Source: DASXTB01 sp036505615 (lineage in GTDB: Bacteria > Acidobacteriota > UBA6911 > JACQSX01). Taken from it: DNA of 32,964 nt. Under the pieces are notes generated by a model. The model was not told where the DNA came from. It did not search any database and was given only the letters and a program-made list of their open reading frames with translations. Position numbers and translations under genes: made by a program. Location of the stretch: contig DASXTB010000317.1 of NCBI GenBank assembly GCA_036505615.1, positions 1 to 32,964 on the forward strand, written 5' to 3'. Shown piece by piece: positions 1-8,521 of the stretch. The stretch's first letter is position 1; each line of letters begins with the position of its first letter.

Positions 1-17
1 TCGTCAGCGCATCCGGC

Positions 18-1340
18 ATGCAAATAGAAACCCCTTGGGCCGCTCAACTGCCAGTTGCGACCTCCATCGGATTTTCGCCGGGCGGCGCGGAGATCAGCGG
101 CACACACCCCGGACTTTCCCCCCTCTGGACCCTACCTTTTATTTTGATGTTGCTTGCGATCGCTCTGTTCCCGCTGGTTTCCACCGTTTGGTGGTCGAAG
201 AATCTGAATAAGTTGTGGGTTTCCTTGATAGTGGGCACTCCCGTGCTGATCTACTATTTGAAGCGAGATCCTCACTCGCTTTTGGAAACTGGCGCCGAGT
301 TCATCTCTTTCATAATCCTGCTTGCCTCTCTCTACGTGGTTGCGGGCGGAATACTGCTTACGGGCGATTTGAGGGCCACCCCGCAGACCAACACAGCTTT
401 TCTGGCAGTGGGGGCTGTTCTCGCATCTTTGATCGGCACCACTGGAGCCTCGTTGCTCCTGATCAGGTGCCTGCTTAAGACCAACAGCGAGCGCACTCAC
501 ACGGTGCACACCATTGTCTTTTTTATTTTTCTTGTGAGCAACATCGGGGGGTCTCTTACTCCACTGGGCGACCCCCCTTTATTTGTGGGCTATCTTGAGG
601 GAGTCCCCTTCGGCTGGACACTTCGTTTGCTCCCGGAGTGGATCTCCATGACGGCGACTTTGCTGTTGATTTACTTTGTCTGGGACACGGTGATGATGGG
701 CCGGGAGCCGATGGCTGCTTTGAAGCTGGACAAGCTCCAAGTCCAGCCGCTCCGCCTGGCCGGCTCTTTCAATTTCTTGTTTCTTTTGACTATCGTCCTG
801 TCCGTGGCGTTTCTTCACCCTCCGCTGCGAGAGGCGGTGATGGTTGTCGCCTTGTTGCTGAGCCTGAAAATCACCCCAAAGGAACTTTACAGTGCCCACA
901 GATTTACCTTTTATCCGATCGTTGAAGTAACCGTTCTCTTTCTTGGAATCTTCTTGACCATGATCCCAGCGCTTGATGTGCTGAGGGCGCGGGCGCAGGG
1001 AATCGATCTCCGCGAGCCGTGGCAGTTCTTCTGGGCTTGTGGGGGGCTGTCGTCGTTTCTGGACAACACTCCCACGTACCTGGTCTTCCTGAATTTGGCT
1101 CGTGGATTGCCCGGCCCCAACGAAGTGGCCGGCGTGTCCCACGCACTGCTGCGGGCCATCAGCCTGGGTTCTGTTTTTATGGGGGCGAATACTTACATCG
1201 GCAACGCGCCCAATTTTATGGTGCGCTCCGTGGCTGAGGAGAGTGGACTGAAGATGCCAGGCTTCTTTGGTTACATGTTGTACAGCGGCCTGGTCTTAAT
1301 TCCGTTGTTTGTAGCGGTAACGTTCATTTTCCTGCGGTAG
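18..1340 (+). CDS. Sodium:proton antiporter-like membrane protein (CitMHS/NhaD type)
   Basis: A polytopic inner-membrane protein of about 440 residues with some ten or more hydrophobic segments. The central motif GGSLTPLGDPPLFVGYL (about residues 177-193) and the C-terminal FLDNTPTYLVFLNLA and GANTYIGNAPNFMV motifs are typical of the ion-transporter superfamily members usually annotated as sodium:proton antiporter or putative citrate transporter. The transported ion cannot be read from sequence. The frame is open to the left edge of the window (codons at 3-17 have no stop), so the real start may lie upstream and a signal-like first helix could be missing. The ATG at 18 has no visible ribosome site. 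It is 73 bases upstream of rpsF and is probably a separate unit, because a promoter-like sequence follows it. Confidence 0.78.
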   Translation: MQIETPWAAQLPVATSIGFSPGGAEISGTHPGLSPLWTLPFILMLLAIALFPLVSTVWWSKNLNKLWVSLIVGTPVLIYYLKRDPHSLLETGAEFISFIILLASLYVVAGGILLTGDLRATPQTNTAFLAVGAVLASLIGTTGASLLLIRCLLKTNSERTHTVHTIVFFIFLVSNIGGSLTPLGDPPLFVGYLEGVPFGWTLRLLPEWISMTATLLLIYFVWDTVMMGREPMAALKLDKLQVQPLRLAGSFNFLFLLTIVLSVAFLHPPLREAVMVVALLLSLKITPKELYSAHRFTFYPIVEVTVLFLGIFLTMIPALDVLRARAQGIDLREPWQFFWACGGLSSFLDNTPTYLVFLNLARGLPGPNEVAGVSHALLRAISLGSVFMGANTYIGNAPNFMVRSVAEESGLKMPGFFGYMLYSGLVLIPLFVAVTFIFLR

Positions 1341-1350
1341 CGGAAAATCA

Positions 1351-1380
1351 TTCAGAAACTTCGGCGCCTTTTGATATACT
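1351..1380 (+). promoter_or_regulatory. Putative sigma70-type promoter of the rpsF operon
   Basis: TTCAGA (1351-1356) and TATACT (1375-1380) are separated by 18 bases in an AT-rich gap. Transcription would start near 1387 and leave a short leader with the GAGGG ribosome site of rpsF. The match is moderate and no start has been mapped. Confidence 0.4.
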
Positions 1381-1413
1381 TTTTATTTTTCGTAATTGAG
1401 GGATAATCTCTCT

Positions 1414-1818
1414 ATGAGAACGTACGAAGTGGTTTTTGTCGCCGCTCCCAACCTGAGCGAGGATGATTTGAATGTGCTGGTCGAGCAGATGAAGAAAAGC
1501 GCAGAGTCCAAGAAGGGAAAGATCGTGAAGGTGGACTCGTGGGGAAAGCGTTCTCTCGCCTACCCGATAAAGAAATTCAAGGAAGGTTACTACACTGTTT
1601 TTACCGTGGAAGACAACGGGGAAGCTGTGACTGAACTGGAGAGACGATTCCGAGTTACTGATTCTGTCATCCGGTTTTTATCCGTTCGCGTGGATGAAGA
1701 CTTGAAGCGCCAGCAGAAGCTCAAGGCGCGGCGCGAAAAGAAGAAAGCGCGGCGCGGGAAATCCCGCGCCCAGTCAAGACCAGTGGCGCAGGAGATAGAA
1801 GGCGCCCCAATGGAGTAA
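1414..1818 (+). CDS. rpsF: 30S ribosomal protein S6
   Basis: S6 binds 16S rRNA together with S18 in the platform of the small subunit. The 134-residue product begins MRTYEVVFVAAP and contains the family-typical WGKRSLAYPIKKFKEGYY and a conserved RFRVTDSVIRFLSVR segment, followed by a basic tail rich in K and R. The ATG at 1414 is preferred over an upstream in-frame TTG at 1396 because GAGGG (1398-1402) is correctly placed before it and because S6 proteins begin at this point. It is the first gene of rpsF-rpsR-rplI-dnaB-alr. No ssb or priB lies between rpsF and rpsR, unlike the Bacillus and E. coli arrangements. Confidence 0.97.
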   Translation: MRTYEVVFVAAPNLSEDDLNVLVEQMKKSAESKKGKIVKVDSWGKRSLAYPIKKFKEGYYTVFTVEDNGEAVTELERRFRVTDSVIRFLSVRVDEDLKRQQKLKARREKKKARRGKSRAQSRPVAQEIEGAPME

Positions 1819-1821
1819 ACG

Positions 1822-2103
1822 ATGGCATTTCATTCCAAGGGCCGCGGATCTCATTCTGCCGACAGCAAGACTCAGGGCCCAAAACGTTTCCTGGTCCGGC
1901 GCAAACGTTTTTGCAAGTTTTGCGCCGAGAAAATTGACTATATTGATTATAAGGATCAGAGGCTGCTGGCGCCTTTTATTCCGGAGCGGGGCAAGATACT
2001 TCCGCGGCGGATTTCGGGCGTCTGCGCTACGCACCAGCGCAAATTGACCGAAGCGCTCAAGAGGGCACGCCACCTGGCGCTGCTTCATTACACCGCGGAC
2101 TGA
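1822..2103 (+). CDS. rpsR: 30S ribosomal protein S18
   Basis: S18 pairs with S6 on the small subunit. The 93-residue product has the S18 core RRKRFCKFC, then IDYIDYKDQRLLAPFI, PRRISGVCATHQRKL and ALKRARHLALL. The Cys residues in KFCKFC and GVCATH are of the zinc-binding type seen in some S18 proteins. The N-terminal ~25 residues are a basic, Ser/Gly-rich extension. The start ATG lies three bases after the rpsF stop. A heptamer array begins at the first base after the stop codon, inside what is otherwise a normal ribosomal operon. Confidence 0.96.
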   Translation: MAFHSKGRGSHSADSKTQGPKRFLVRRKRFCKFCAEKIDYIDYKDQRLLAPFIPERGKILPRRISGVCATHQRKLTEALKRARHLALLHYTAD

Positions 2104-2257
2104 TCGATTTCGGATTGCGTATTTCGGATTGCGGATTGCGGATTTGGAACTGCGGATTGATATATAATTTTGAGCGGCTCTGCCAACCCCAATCCGCAAT
2201 CCGAAATCCGAATTCCGCAATCGGAAAATCCGCAATCCTAAATCCGCAATCCGCAAT
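2104..2257. repeat. Heptamer array pair, CGGATTG family, between rpsR and rplI
   Basis: Eight units of consensus CGGATT(G/T) run in register from 2104, with no gap after the rpsR stop, to 2159. A spacer containing TATATAATTTTG follows (2160-2186). Then about ten units in opposite orientation (CCGCAAT/CCGAAAT) run from 2187 to 2257. The two arms could pair into a long imperfect hairpin. The rplI start follows 15 bases later. The TATAAT at 2163-2168 in the spacer is promoter-like, but no convincing -35 is visible. Confidence 0.85.
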
Positions 2258-2272
2258 TGGGAGTGTTGACGA

Positions 2273-2896
2273 ATGGAAATTATTCTTAGAGAAGACGTCG
2301 ACAACGTGGGAAAGCGGGGCGAAGTCGTCAAGGTGTCAGACGGCTTTGCTCGAAACTACTTACTGCGGCGGAAACTGGCCATGCCTTTTACCCCCGGTAA
2401 TGTGAAGACTTTCGAAGTGCAGAAAGAGGCGCTTGCCTTGCGCGAGCAGAAGGAAAAGTCGGATTCTGAGATCGTCGCTGCCGAGCTTGAAAAACTGGAG
2501 GCTATCGTGAGCCGCAAGGCCGGCGAGAGCGGCGCCCTGTTTGGTTCGGTCACGGCAGCCAACGTTTCGGAGCTTCTGGCAGCCAGGGGCATCAGGATCG
2601 ACAAGCGCAAAATTCAAATGCGCGAGCCGCTCAAGGCGCTGGGCCATTATAAGGTCCCTGTCCGGCTTCACCGCGAAGTGCTCGTTGAATTTCCCCTGTA
2701 CGTAGTAGGAGAAAGTCAGAAGGAGAGTGAAGGGATTCGGGAGCGTCGCGCAGCGCCGCCGCCGGAAGAAGCGCCGGCGCCAGAACCAAAGCAGGAAGAA
2801 TCTCTTGAGGCTGCGCCGGAAAGAACTGAACGAAAGGAAAGGAAAAGAGAAAAGAAAGAAAGGAAGAGTTCGCGCAAGAAAAAGGAAGAAGAGTAA
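2273..2896 (+). CDS. rplI: 50S ribosomal protein L9 with long charged C-terminal tail
   Basis: L9 bridges the L1-stalk region and 23S rRNA. The N-domain (MEIILREDVDNVGKRGEVV, then DGFARNYLLRRKLA) and the C-domain (GALFGSVTAANVSELL, HREVLVEFPLYVV) are intact through about residue 146. L9 is normally about 148 residues. This one has 207, because a Pro/Glu stretch is followed by a Lys/Glu/Arg-rich tail of about 55 residues. The tail remains in frame with no repeat units, so it looks like a real extension, probably disordered. The stop at 2894-2896 is followed immediately by another heptamer element. Confidence 0.96.
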   Translation: MEIILREDVDNVGKRGEVVKVSDGFARNYLLRRKLAMPFTPGNVKTFEVQKEALALREQKEKSDSEIVAAELEKLEAIVSRKAGESGALFGSVTAANVSELLAARGIRIDKRKIQMREPLKALGHYKVPVRLHREVLVEFPLYVVGESQKESEGIRERRAAPPPEEAPAPEPKQEESLEAAPERTERKERKREKKERKSSRKKKEEE

Positions 2897-2993
2897 ACGT
2901 CGAATTGCGAATGTCGAATGCCGGGAGTTCGAATTCAACGTTCTGATTCGTTATCCATTGCATTCGTAATTCGACATTCGTAATTCGACATTG
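2897..2993. repeat. Heptamer inverted pair, GTCGAAT family
   Basis: Units of GTCGAAT/TGCGAAT type start at the base after the rplI stop (2897-2924). The inverted arm, alternating CATTCGT and AATTCGA, occupies about 2960-2993 in perfect 7-base register. The spacer is short and includes TTCGAATTC. Downstream (2994-3166) there is only AT-rich sequence with two copies of a CCACAGAAATT motif (3013-3023 and 3045-3055) before dnaB. Confidence 0.75.
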
Positions 2994-3166
2994 GAAATTT
3001 CCCACTGCCTTTCCACAGAAATTAAGTAATTTCCACAACCTTTCCCACAGAAATTGTTCTCTCCTTTGAAATCTGGCGCGCATTTCTATTGAAAATTTCC
3101 TAAGATAGATTCCAGCCGACATTGCAGAGCCGGTGCGTTTCCCGCTGCTGCACCTCGTGATCTAGA

Positions 3167-4516
3167 ATGGCCACAAAAGATGTAACTCTGGAAAAGACGC
3201 TTCCGCATAACTTGGACGCCGAGCGCTCGGTGCTGGGGGCAATCCTGCTGGATGATGGTCTCTTCAACCACGCGGCAGAATTTCTTTCCAAGGACGACTT
3301 TTATCTGGACGGCCACAGGAAAATTTACGCGCGGATGGAAGGACTCTCTGCAACCTCGCGGCCTATTGATCTGATCACCCTGAAAGATGAACTGATCCGT
3401 GCCGGTGAGCTGGAAGCGGTAGGAGGAGCTGGCTACGTTTCTTCGCTTGTCGACGGTGTCCCACGGACCAGAAACATTGAACACTATGCGCGCATTGTTA
3501 AAGACAAGTCGATTCTGCGTCGATTGATTTACTCGGCCAACGAGATAATCCTGCGAAGTTTCAGTACCGAGGAGGACGCCCTTGACATCCTGGAGCAGGC
3601 GGAAAAATCGATTTTCGAAATCAGTGAAGACAACGTCGAATCCGGTTTTGTCGAGCTCAGCGAATTATTGAAGAGTTCCATCACCGGCATTGAGCAGCGT
3701 GCCGGTCGCCAGGAACTGGTAACCGGCGTGGGAACCGGTTTCTACGAGATCGATTCTCTCACCTCAGGTTTCCAGCCCTCCGATCTGGTGATTGTGGCGG
3801 CCCGCCCTGGCCTGGGGAAGACAAGCTTCTGCCTCAATGTGGCTGCGCACGCCGCGTTGCGGCAGAGATTGGTCATCGGGGTGTTCAGCCTCGAAATGGC
3901 CGGCACGCAACTGGTCAACCGTATCCTCTGTTCCGAAGCTCGGGTGAACGCATCTCAGGTAAGAAACGGCACCTTGGGAAGAGAGGGAATCAAGAAAATC
4001 GTGGTGGCCGCGGAAAAGCTGTCGGAGGCGAAGATCTATATCGACGACACCCCGGGCATCTCCATAGTGGAAATGCGGTCCAAAGCCCGCCGTCTCAAAG
4101 CGGACGTGGGCCTGGGTATGCTAGTTGTGGACTACTTGCAGTTGATGTCCGGACGAGGGCGCTATGAGAACCGCCAGTTGGAGATCTCGGCCATTTCCCG
4201 GTCACTCAAGGGTCTGGCCAAGGAGTTGAATATACCGGTCGTTGCCGTCTCCCAGTTGAGTCGCGCGCCCGAACAGCGTCGCGGAGACCATCGGCCGCAG
4301 TTGTCCGACTTACGAGAAAGCGGTTCCATTGAGCAGGACGCAGATTTGGTAATGTTCCTCTACAAGCCTTCCATCCGCTCTGATGACTCAGAAGACTTTG
4401 GCGACGATCGAATTGTGGAAGTGATTATCGGAAAGCAGCGGAACGGCCCAACGGGACTGGCCAAGTTAGTGTTTCTGGGTGAATATACAAAGTTTGAAAA
4501 TCTGAGAGAAGCGTGA
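3167..4516 (+). CDS. dnaB: Replicative DNA helicase
   Basis: DnaB is the ring helicase that unwinds DNA at the fork and recruits primase. At 449 residues it is of normal length. The N-domain (PHNLDAERSVLGAILLDD, residues 13-30) is followed by the linker and the RecA-like motor domain. Walker A is ARPGLGKT (about 212-219) and Walker B is GMLVVDYLQLM. The SQLSRAPEQR and LSDLRESGSIEQDADLVMF segments are diagnostic. There is no intein. The last four bases overlap the GTG start of alr, which indicates translational coupling in the rpsF cluster. Confidence 0.97.
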   Translation: MATKDVTLEKTLPHNLDAERSVLGAILLDDGLFNHAAEFLSKDDFYLDGHRKIYARMEGLSATSRPIDLITLKDELIRAGELEAVGGAGYVSSLVDGVPRTRNIEHYARIVKDKSILRRLIYSANEIILRSFSTEEDALDILEQAEKSIFEISEDNVESGFVELSELLKSSITGIEQRAGRQELVTGVGTGFYEIDSLTSGFQPSDLVIVAARPGLGKTSFCLNVAAHAALRQRLVIGVFSLEMAGTQLVNRILCSEARVNASQVRNGTLGREGIKKIVVAAEKLSEAKIYIDDTPGISIVEMRSKARRLKADVGLGMLVVDYLQLMSGRGRYENRQLEISAISRSLKGLAKELNIPVVAVSQLSRAPEQRRGDHRPQLSDLRESGSIEQDADLVMFLYKPSIRSDDSEDFGDDRIVEVIIGKQRNGPTGLAKLVFLGEYTKFENLREA

Positions 4517-5598
4517 GTTCCCACCTCCCTCCCGGCGTTCGCCCCTGCTGGGCAGAGATTTCCCTTTCCCGTCTGGAACAAAACCTGCAGCAAATTCGCC
4601 GGCACATCGGCTGGCCGCGGGTGGATGTGTGCTGCGTAGTGAAAGCCCAGGCATACGGACATGGCGCTGTTGCCATTTCGCAGTTTCTTCAGAATCTCGC
4701 TGTTCGTCATTTTGCGGTCGCCACCGTGGAGGAGGGAATGGAGCTGCGACAGAACGGAATTGATTCGGAGATTCTATTGCTGTGCGGAGTCCCTCCTTCC
4801 CAAGAACGGGTTGCAGCCGAACACGAGCTAACTATCGGCATCCATTCCCTCGAGGAATGCAAGCGGCTGGCTGCTTTGGGCCTCCCTTTTCAAGCTCACT
4901 TGAACTACAACTCGGGTATGAACCGGCTCGGTCTTTCCGACGCAGACCTGAGTTTGGCCAGCCAGTGGATCGCGCACAGTAATGTCCGGATCACGGGCGC
5001 CTACTCTCATTTTTCGTCTGCCGACGAGCTCGATGAGACGTTTTCCCGGCTCCAACTGGAACGCTTCAAGTCAGCCACCAGCGGGCGCGGGTTCGTTACG
5101 CGTCATCTGGCCAGCAGTGGAGGCCTGCGATTCCCCGAAGCGTGGTTTGATCTGGTGCGTGTGGGTTTGATTCTTTACGGGTACAACCCCATTCCGGAGC
5201 GGTTGGAGATTGATGTGAGACCGGTGCTCTCCTGGAAGGTTCGGGCGCTGCAGATTCAGGACGTACCTGCCGGAACTCCCATATCCTATCTGAGAACCTT
5301 CGTGACGGATCGTCCGGCGCGCCTGGCCGCGCTCGCCGTCGGTTATGCCGATGGATTTTCACGAAAGCTATCCAACGCCGGTTATGTGTTGGCGGGCGGC
5401 AAAGCCTGTCGGGTTTTGGGGACTGTAACCATGGATATGACTGTAGTGGATGTGACTGCCGCAGAGGCGGACCTCCAGACCGAGTTTGCGATTATTGATG
5501 ATCGCAGGGATGCGGCTGGTCTAGCCAGTGAGCTAGGTACAGTGCCTTATGAGGTGCTTTGTGCAGTAGGAGCGCGTGTGGCGCGAATCTATGTGTGA
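4513..5598 (+). CDS. alr: Alanine racemase
   Basis: A PLP enzyme that makes D-alanine for peptidoglycan. The PLP-binding lysine is K44 in VVKAQAYGHGA. The catalytic tyrosine of the partner subunit corresponds to Y259 in GTPISY. NYNSGMNRLG, ALAVGYADGFSR and GTVTMDMTVVDV are the other family signatures. Its 361 residues are typical. The GTG start overlaps the dnaB stop (GTGA), and the first residues read straight into the conserved RPCWAEISLSRLEQNL, which supports this start. It is the last gene of the cluster, and no hairpin terminator is visible after it. Confidence 0.96.
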   Translation: MSSHLPPGVRPCWAEISLSRLEQNLQQIRRHIGWPRVDVCCVVKAQAYGHGAVAISQFLQNLAVRHFAVATVEEGMELRQNGIDSEILLLCGVPPSQERVAAEHELTIGIHSLEECKRLAALGLPFQAHLNYNSGMNRLGLSDADLSLASQWIAHSNVRITGAYSHFSSADELDETFSRLQLERFKSATSGRGFVTRHLASSGGLRFPEAWFDLVRVGLILYGYNPIPERLEIDVRPVLSWKVRALQIQDVPAGTPISYLRTFVTDRPARLAALAVGYADGFSRKLSNAGYVLAGGKACRVLGTVTMDMTVVDVTAAEADLQTEFAIIDDRRDAAGLASELGTVPYEVLCAVGARVARIYV

Positions 5599-5666
5599 AT
5601 TCCTATCTTTTCCGAATCTCATTGTGAATTAGTACTCACATTTCACGGAAAGCACAAAGCCCGCGA

Positions 5667-5672
5667 TATAAT
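5667..5672 (+). promoter_or_regulatory. Perfect -10 hexamer just upstream of the Uma2 gene
   Basis: TATAAT ends 11 bases before the ATG at 5684. A weak -35 candidate (TTCACG, 5642-5647) lies 19 bases upstream of it. If used, the transcript would start within about five bases of the start codon and be effectively leaderless. No ribosome site is visible. Confidence 0.35.
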
Positions 5673-5683
5673 TGCACCGAGCT

Positions 5684-6235
5684 ATGGCAAAGAAGGCAAT
5701 CCAGTTCACCTACGACGACTACCTCTTGTTTCCCTACGACAGGAATCGACATCAGATCATCGAGGGAGAACATTACCTGACGCCCTCTCCAGCCCTTTAT
5801 CATCAGGATATCTCTCGGAACCTGCAGAGAATCTTGGTGGAGTTTGTTGAAGGCCACAATCTGGGGAAGATTTATGATGCCCCTGTCGACGTTGTTCTCT
5901 CAGATATCAATGTGGTGGTCCCCGATCTGGTCTTCGTGTCCACGGCGAGGGCTTCGATCCTGCTGGAAAAATACATTGCAGGCCCTCCTGACCTGATTGT
6001 CGAAATCCTTTCGGAAAGCACAAAGAAAATAGACCGGGATCTCAAGCTGAAACTGTACGCCAAGTTCGGTGTAGCGGAGTACTGGATTGTGGATCCGAAA
6101 GGAAAGACCGTAATTGTCCATCGTCTGGCGGAAGGCGGCTATTCCGAAGCGAAGTCATTTGCCGGAAGTGAGGAGCTGGTCAGCTCGACGTTCCCAGGCC
6201 TGCGCGTTCCCCTGGCCCTGGTCTTCAGAAAATAA
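5684..6235 (+). CDS. Uma2-family (DUF820) putative restriction-endonuclease-like protein
   Basis: A 183-residue PD-(D/E)XK-fold protein of the Uma2 family. This family is abundant in cyanobacteria, Acidobacteria and other environmental bacteria, and its biological role is unclear. Visible signatures are YHQDISRNLQRILVEF, VVPDLVFVS, PPDLIVEILSEST, KLKLYAKFGVAEYWIVDP and the C-terminal VSSTFPGLRVPL. The catalytic-type Asp and Glu of PDLIVEI and the following Lys of KLKLY are retained. ATG 5684 is preferred to an in-frame TTG at 5672 because the TTG overlaps a perfect -10 box. It stands alone between two operons, and no partner gene is visible. Confidence 0.88.
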   Translation: MAKKAIQFTYDDYLLFPYDRNRHQIIEGEHYLTPSPALYHQDISRNLQRILVEFVEGHNLGKIYDAPVDVVLSDINVVVPDLVFVSTARASILLEKYIAGPPDLIVEILSESTKKIDRDLKLKLYAKFGVAEYWIVDPKGKTVIVHRLAEGGYSEAKSFAGSEELVSSTFPGLRVPLALVFRK

Positions 6236-6356
6236 AATAGCGGCGCAGATCGAAAACCCACCATTTGAAGGACTTCCAGCACGTAAGGCCATGACCCGGC
6301 CCCTCTCGTGCCACAGCGGCAGGGGCCAGTGCCGTAACCTCAATGATTTAAATCAT

Positions 6357-6385
6357 TTGCAAAAATCATAGAAATCTTTTATCAT
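6357..6385 (+). promoter_or_regulatory. Putative promoter of the PIN-TRAM/ispD/ispF unit
   Basis: TTGCAA (6357-6362) and TATCAT (6380-6385) are separated by exactly 17 bases. Transcription from about 6392 would give a leader of roughly 65 bases ending in the GAAGAGG ribosome site (6444-6450). Confidence 0.45.
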
Positions 6386-6458
6386 ACGGTGAGGATCGTT
6401 TCTGTTTGAAAAGTCTTAGAGATCAAAATTCAATGTTCGGTACGAAGAGGTGAAACCT

Positions 6459-7490
6459 ATGGGCCTTTGGCTTTTGAGAGCGCTCTTTGTAGCTATCATG
6501 GCCGCAACCAGCTATTATTTCCGCCCTTTTTCTCTTCCTGCTGTGCCTCATTCCTTGATTTTTGGCGGTTTACTGGGCGCTGCCATTGTTGTTTTTGAAC
6601 TTCGGGTTCGTCGATTGTCGCTAAAAATGCTGGTGGGCGCGGCTGTTGGCTCCATCGCCGGTATTCTCGGCGCCAGCCTGATCAGCCTGGTGCTTTCGCG
6701 CATGACCTTTTTTGACCCGCCGAGCGCCACATTTTTGCAGGTGTTGATTCTGGCGTTTATGACCTATGTGGGACTGATCCTGGGGGTGGCGAAAGGAGAA
6801 AATCTCAGTTTAGACGAATTTCTAGGAGATCGCAGCGGAAGGAAATTCGCCAAGATTCTCGATACCAGCGTCATTATCGATGGGCGAGTCGCCGATATCA
6901 TCGAAACAGGCTTTCTGGAAGGTCAGATCCTGGTTCCCCAGTTCGTTTTGCGCGAGCTCCAACTGGTCGCTGATTCGGCCGATTCCATTAAACGCAATCG
7001 AGGTCGAAGAGGATTGGATATTCTTCAAAAGATCCAGAAGAAGGCAACTATCAACGTTCAGATCCTGGAAACGGATTTTCCGGAAATCCGCGAGGTAGAT
7101 ATGAAGTTGATTGAGTTGGCACGCCGGACCGGCGCCAAGATCGTCACCAATGATTTCAACCTGAACAAGGTGGCGCAACTGCGAGGCGTTGAGGTTCTTA
7201 ACATCAACGAGCTTGCCAATGCGATCAAACCGGTGGTTCTCCCGGGGGAAAGCATGCGCGTATTCATCCTGAAAGAGGGAAAGGAATACAACCAGGGCGT
7301 CGCTTATTTGGACGACGGCACCATGGTCGTCGTAGACAACGCACGCAAGATGATCGGCAAGACGATAGATATTCTGGTCACCAGCGTTCTTCAGACAACC
7401 GCAGGCAAGATGATCTTTGGAAAATTTGCGGAGTTGTCTGACAACCGGGTTGAGTTTGATCGAGACCACCGAGTCCAGAGCCAGATGTAG
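6459..7490 (+). CDS. YacL-like membrane protein with PIN and TRAM domains
   Basis: A 343-residue protein with about four N-terminal membrane helices (residues 1-110), a PIN nuclease domain and a C-terminal TRAM domain. The PIN domain starts at KILDTSVIIDGRVADI and includes VLRELQLVADS and IVTNDFNLNKVA, so its acidic residues are retained. The TRAM region is GKEYNQGVAYLDDGTMVVVD onward. This is the architecture of Bacillus YacL, whose gene also sits by ispD and ispF in many bacteria. The role is probably RNA binding or cleavage at the membrane. ATG 6459 is preferred over GTG 6450 because GAAGAGG (6444-6450) sits eight bases before the ATG and would overlap the GTG. Confidence 0.9.
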   Translation: MGLWLLRALFVAIMAATSYYFRPFSLPAVPHSLIFGGLLGAAIVVFELRVRRLSLKMLVGAAVGSIAGILGASLISLVLSRMTFFDPPSATFLQVLILAFMTYVGLILGVAKGENLSLDEFLGDRSGRKFAKILDTSVIIDGRVADIIETGFLEGQILVPQFVLRELQLVADSADSIKRNRGRRGLDILQKIQKKATINVQILETDFPEIREVDMKLIELARRTGAKIVTNDFNLNKVAQLRGVEVLNINELANAIKPVVLPGESMRVFILKEGKEYNQGVAYLDDGTMVVVDNARKMIGKTIDILVTSVLQTTAGKMIFGKFAELSDNRVEFDRDHRVQSQM

Positions 7491-7801
7491 GCTTGAAGGT
7501 GTCGGGGATCGGTTGTCGGGTGTCGGGGAATCGGTTTAGTCTACGGTTGCTTGCGTTGTCATTAATTCTGATCGTTTCTTCGTCAATTGTTCGTTCCTCT
7601 TCTTTCCCCTCTGCATCGTTGAACGCAGTTGCTACGGTCGATTGGCGTCCCTACCACCGAGCCGGTGCGCGACGCGCGACGCCGGACATGCGACGCCTGA
7701 CACCCGACCCCCGGCACCCGGCACCCGACACCCAGCACCCGACAGCCGGCACCCGGCACGCGACACCCGTTTCCTGGCCCGCGAGGCCCGACACCCGTCT
7801 T
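7491..7801. repeat. Heptamer array pair, GTGTCGG/ACACCCG family, filling the gap before ispD
   Basis: The forward arm (GGTGTCG-type units) runs from just after the stop at 7490 to about 7532. A 135-base spacer with no recognisable gene follows. The inverted arm then has 19 consecutive 7-base units in register from 7669 to 7801 (consensus CCGRCAC), ending six bases before the ispD start. The 105-codon open frame across this gap has a Pro/Arg/Thr-rich sequence that is simply the translated repeat. Confidence 0.85.
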
Positions 7802-7806
7802 AAGCA

Positions 7807-8499
7807 ATGAAGTGCTCTGCAGTTGTGGTGGCAGCGGGCAGCGGTTCTCGCATCAAATCGGAGATTCCCAAGCAGCTTCTCCACCTGGGAGGCATTCCCC
7901 TATTCTTGTGGTCGCTCCATGTCTTTCAAAAAATGGAAAAGGTCAATGAGATCTTGCTGGTAGTCCCCCGCGATAAAGCAGGCAATTTCCGGGAATTGTT
8001 ACCCGACGGCTCCGAGGTGAAGTGGGTCACCGGCGGGCCAAGACGCCAGGATTCCGTTAAAGCAGGATTGGAACGTGTGTCACTTGACGCGCAGATCGTG
8101 CTGATTCATGACGCCGCGCGTCCGTTTTTTTCGCCACAACTGGTGGATCGTTTGATAGATAGCGCAGCAGAACAGGGAGCGTCAATTCCCGTGGCTCCTG
8201 TGTCCGAGACACTCAAAGAAGTCTCCCAGGGCCGGGTGATTCGGACCTTGAGTCGAGAGCAAATCTATCGCGCCCAGACTCCGCAGGCTTTTCGACGGGA
8301 GATTTTGATTGAAATTTTTCAGTCTGTGCCTCAAGACCGGACTTGGACAGACGAAGCCTCTATGCTTGAATTTGCCGGTGTCCCGGTGGCAGCCGTGCAG
8401 GGAGATCAACGCAATATCAAGATCACCCTTGCGGAAGACTTCCACTATGCGGAGTATCTGCTGAGTCAGATGAAATTGGAGGCGCCTGATCATAAATGA
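7807..8499 (+). CDS. ispD: 2-C-methyl-D-erythritol 4-phosphate cytidylyltransferase
   Basis: IspD couples CTP to MEP in the non-mevalonate isoprenoid pathway. The 230-residue product starts MKCSAVVVAAGSGSRI and has the nucleotide-binding AAGSGSRIKSEIPKQLL, then VLIHDAARPF, APVSETLKEV, IYRAQTPQAFRREIL and TDEASMLEFAGVPVAAVQGD. All are conserved cytidylyltransferase motifs. It is 22 bases upstream of ispF, as in many genomes. The start codon is directly preceded by a heptamer array and lacks a clear Shine-Dalgarno sequence, so its translation may depend on the upstream gene or on the repeat. Confidence 0.95.
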   Translation: MKCSAVVVAAGSGSRIKSEIPKQLLHLGGIPLFLWSLHVFQKMEKVNEILLVVPRDKAGNFRELLPDGSEVKWVTGGPRRQDSVKAGLERVSLDAQIVLIHDAARPFFSPQLVDRLIDSAAEQGASIPVAPVSETLKEVSQGRVIRTLSREQIYRAQTPQAFRREILIEIFQSVPQDRTWTDEASMLEFAGVPVAAVQGDQRNIKITLAEDFHYAEYLLSQMKLEAPDHK

Positions 8500-8521
8500 A
8501 ATCTAATTCACAGTCGGAAAC

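Noticed and set aside
3001..3060. CCACAGAAATT repeats upstream of dnaB as DnaA boxes or an origin
   Set aside because: They match the TTATNCACA consensus poorly, only a few copies are present, and no dnaA, dnaN or clear AT-rich unwinding region is nearby.
7493..7810. 105-codon open frame before ispD
   Set aside because: Its C-terminal half is the translated heptamer array (Pro/Thr/Arg-rich) and it overlaps the ispD start; no family features.
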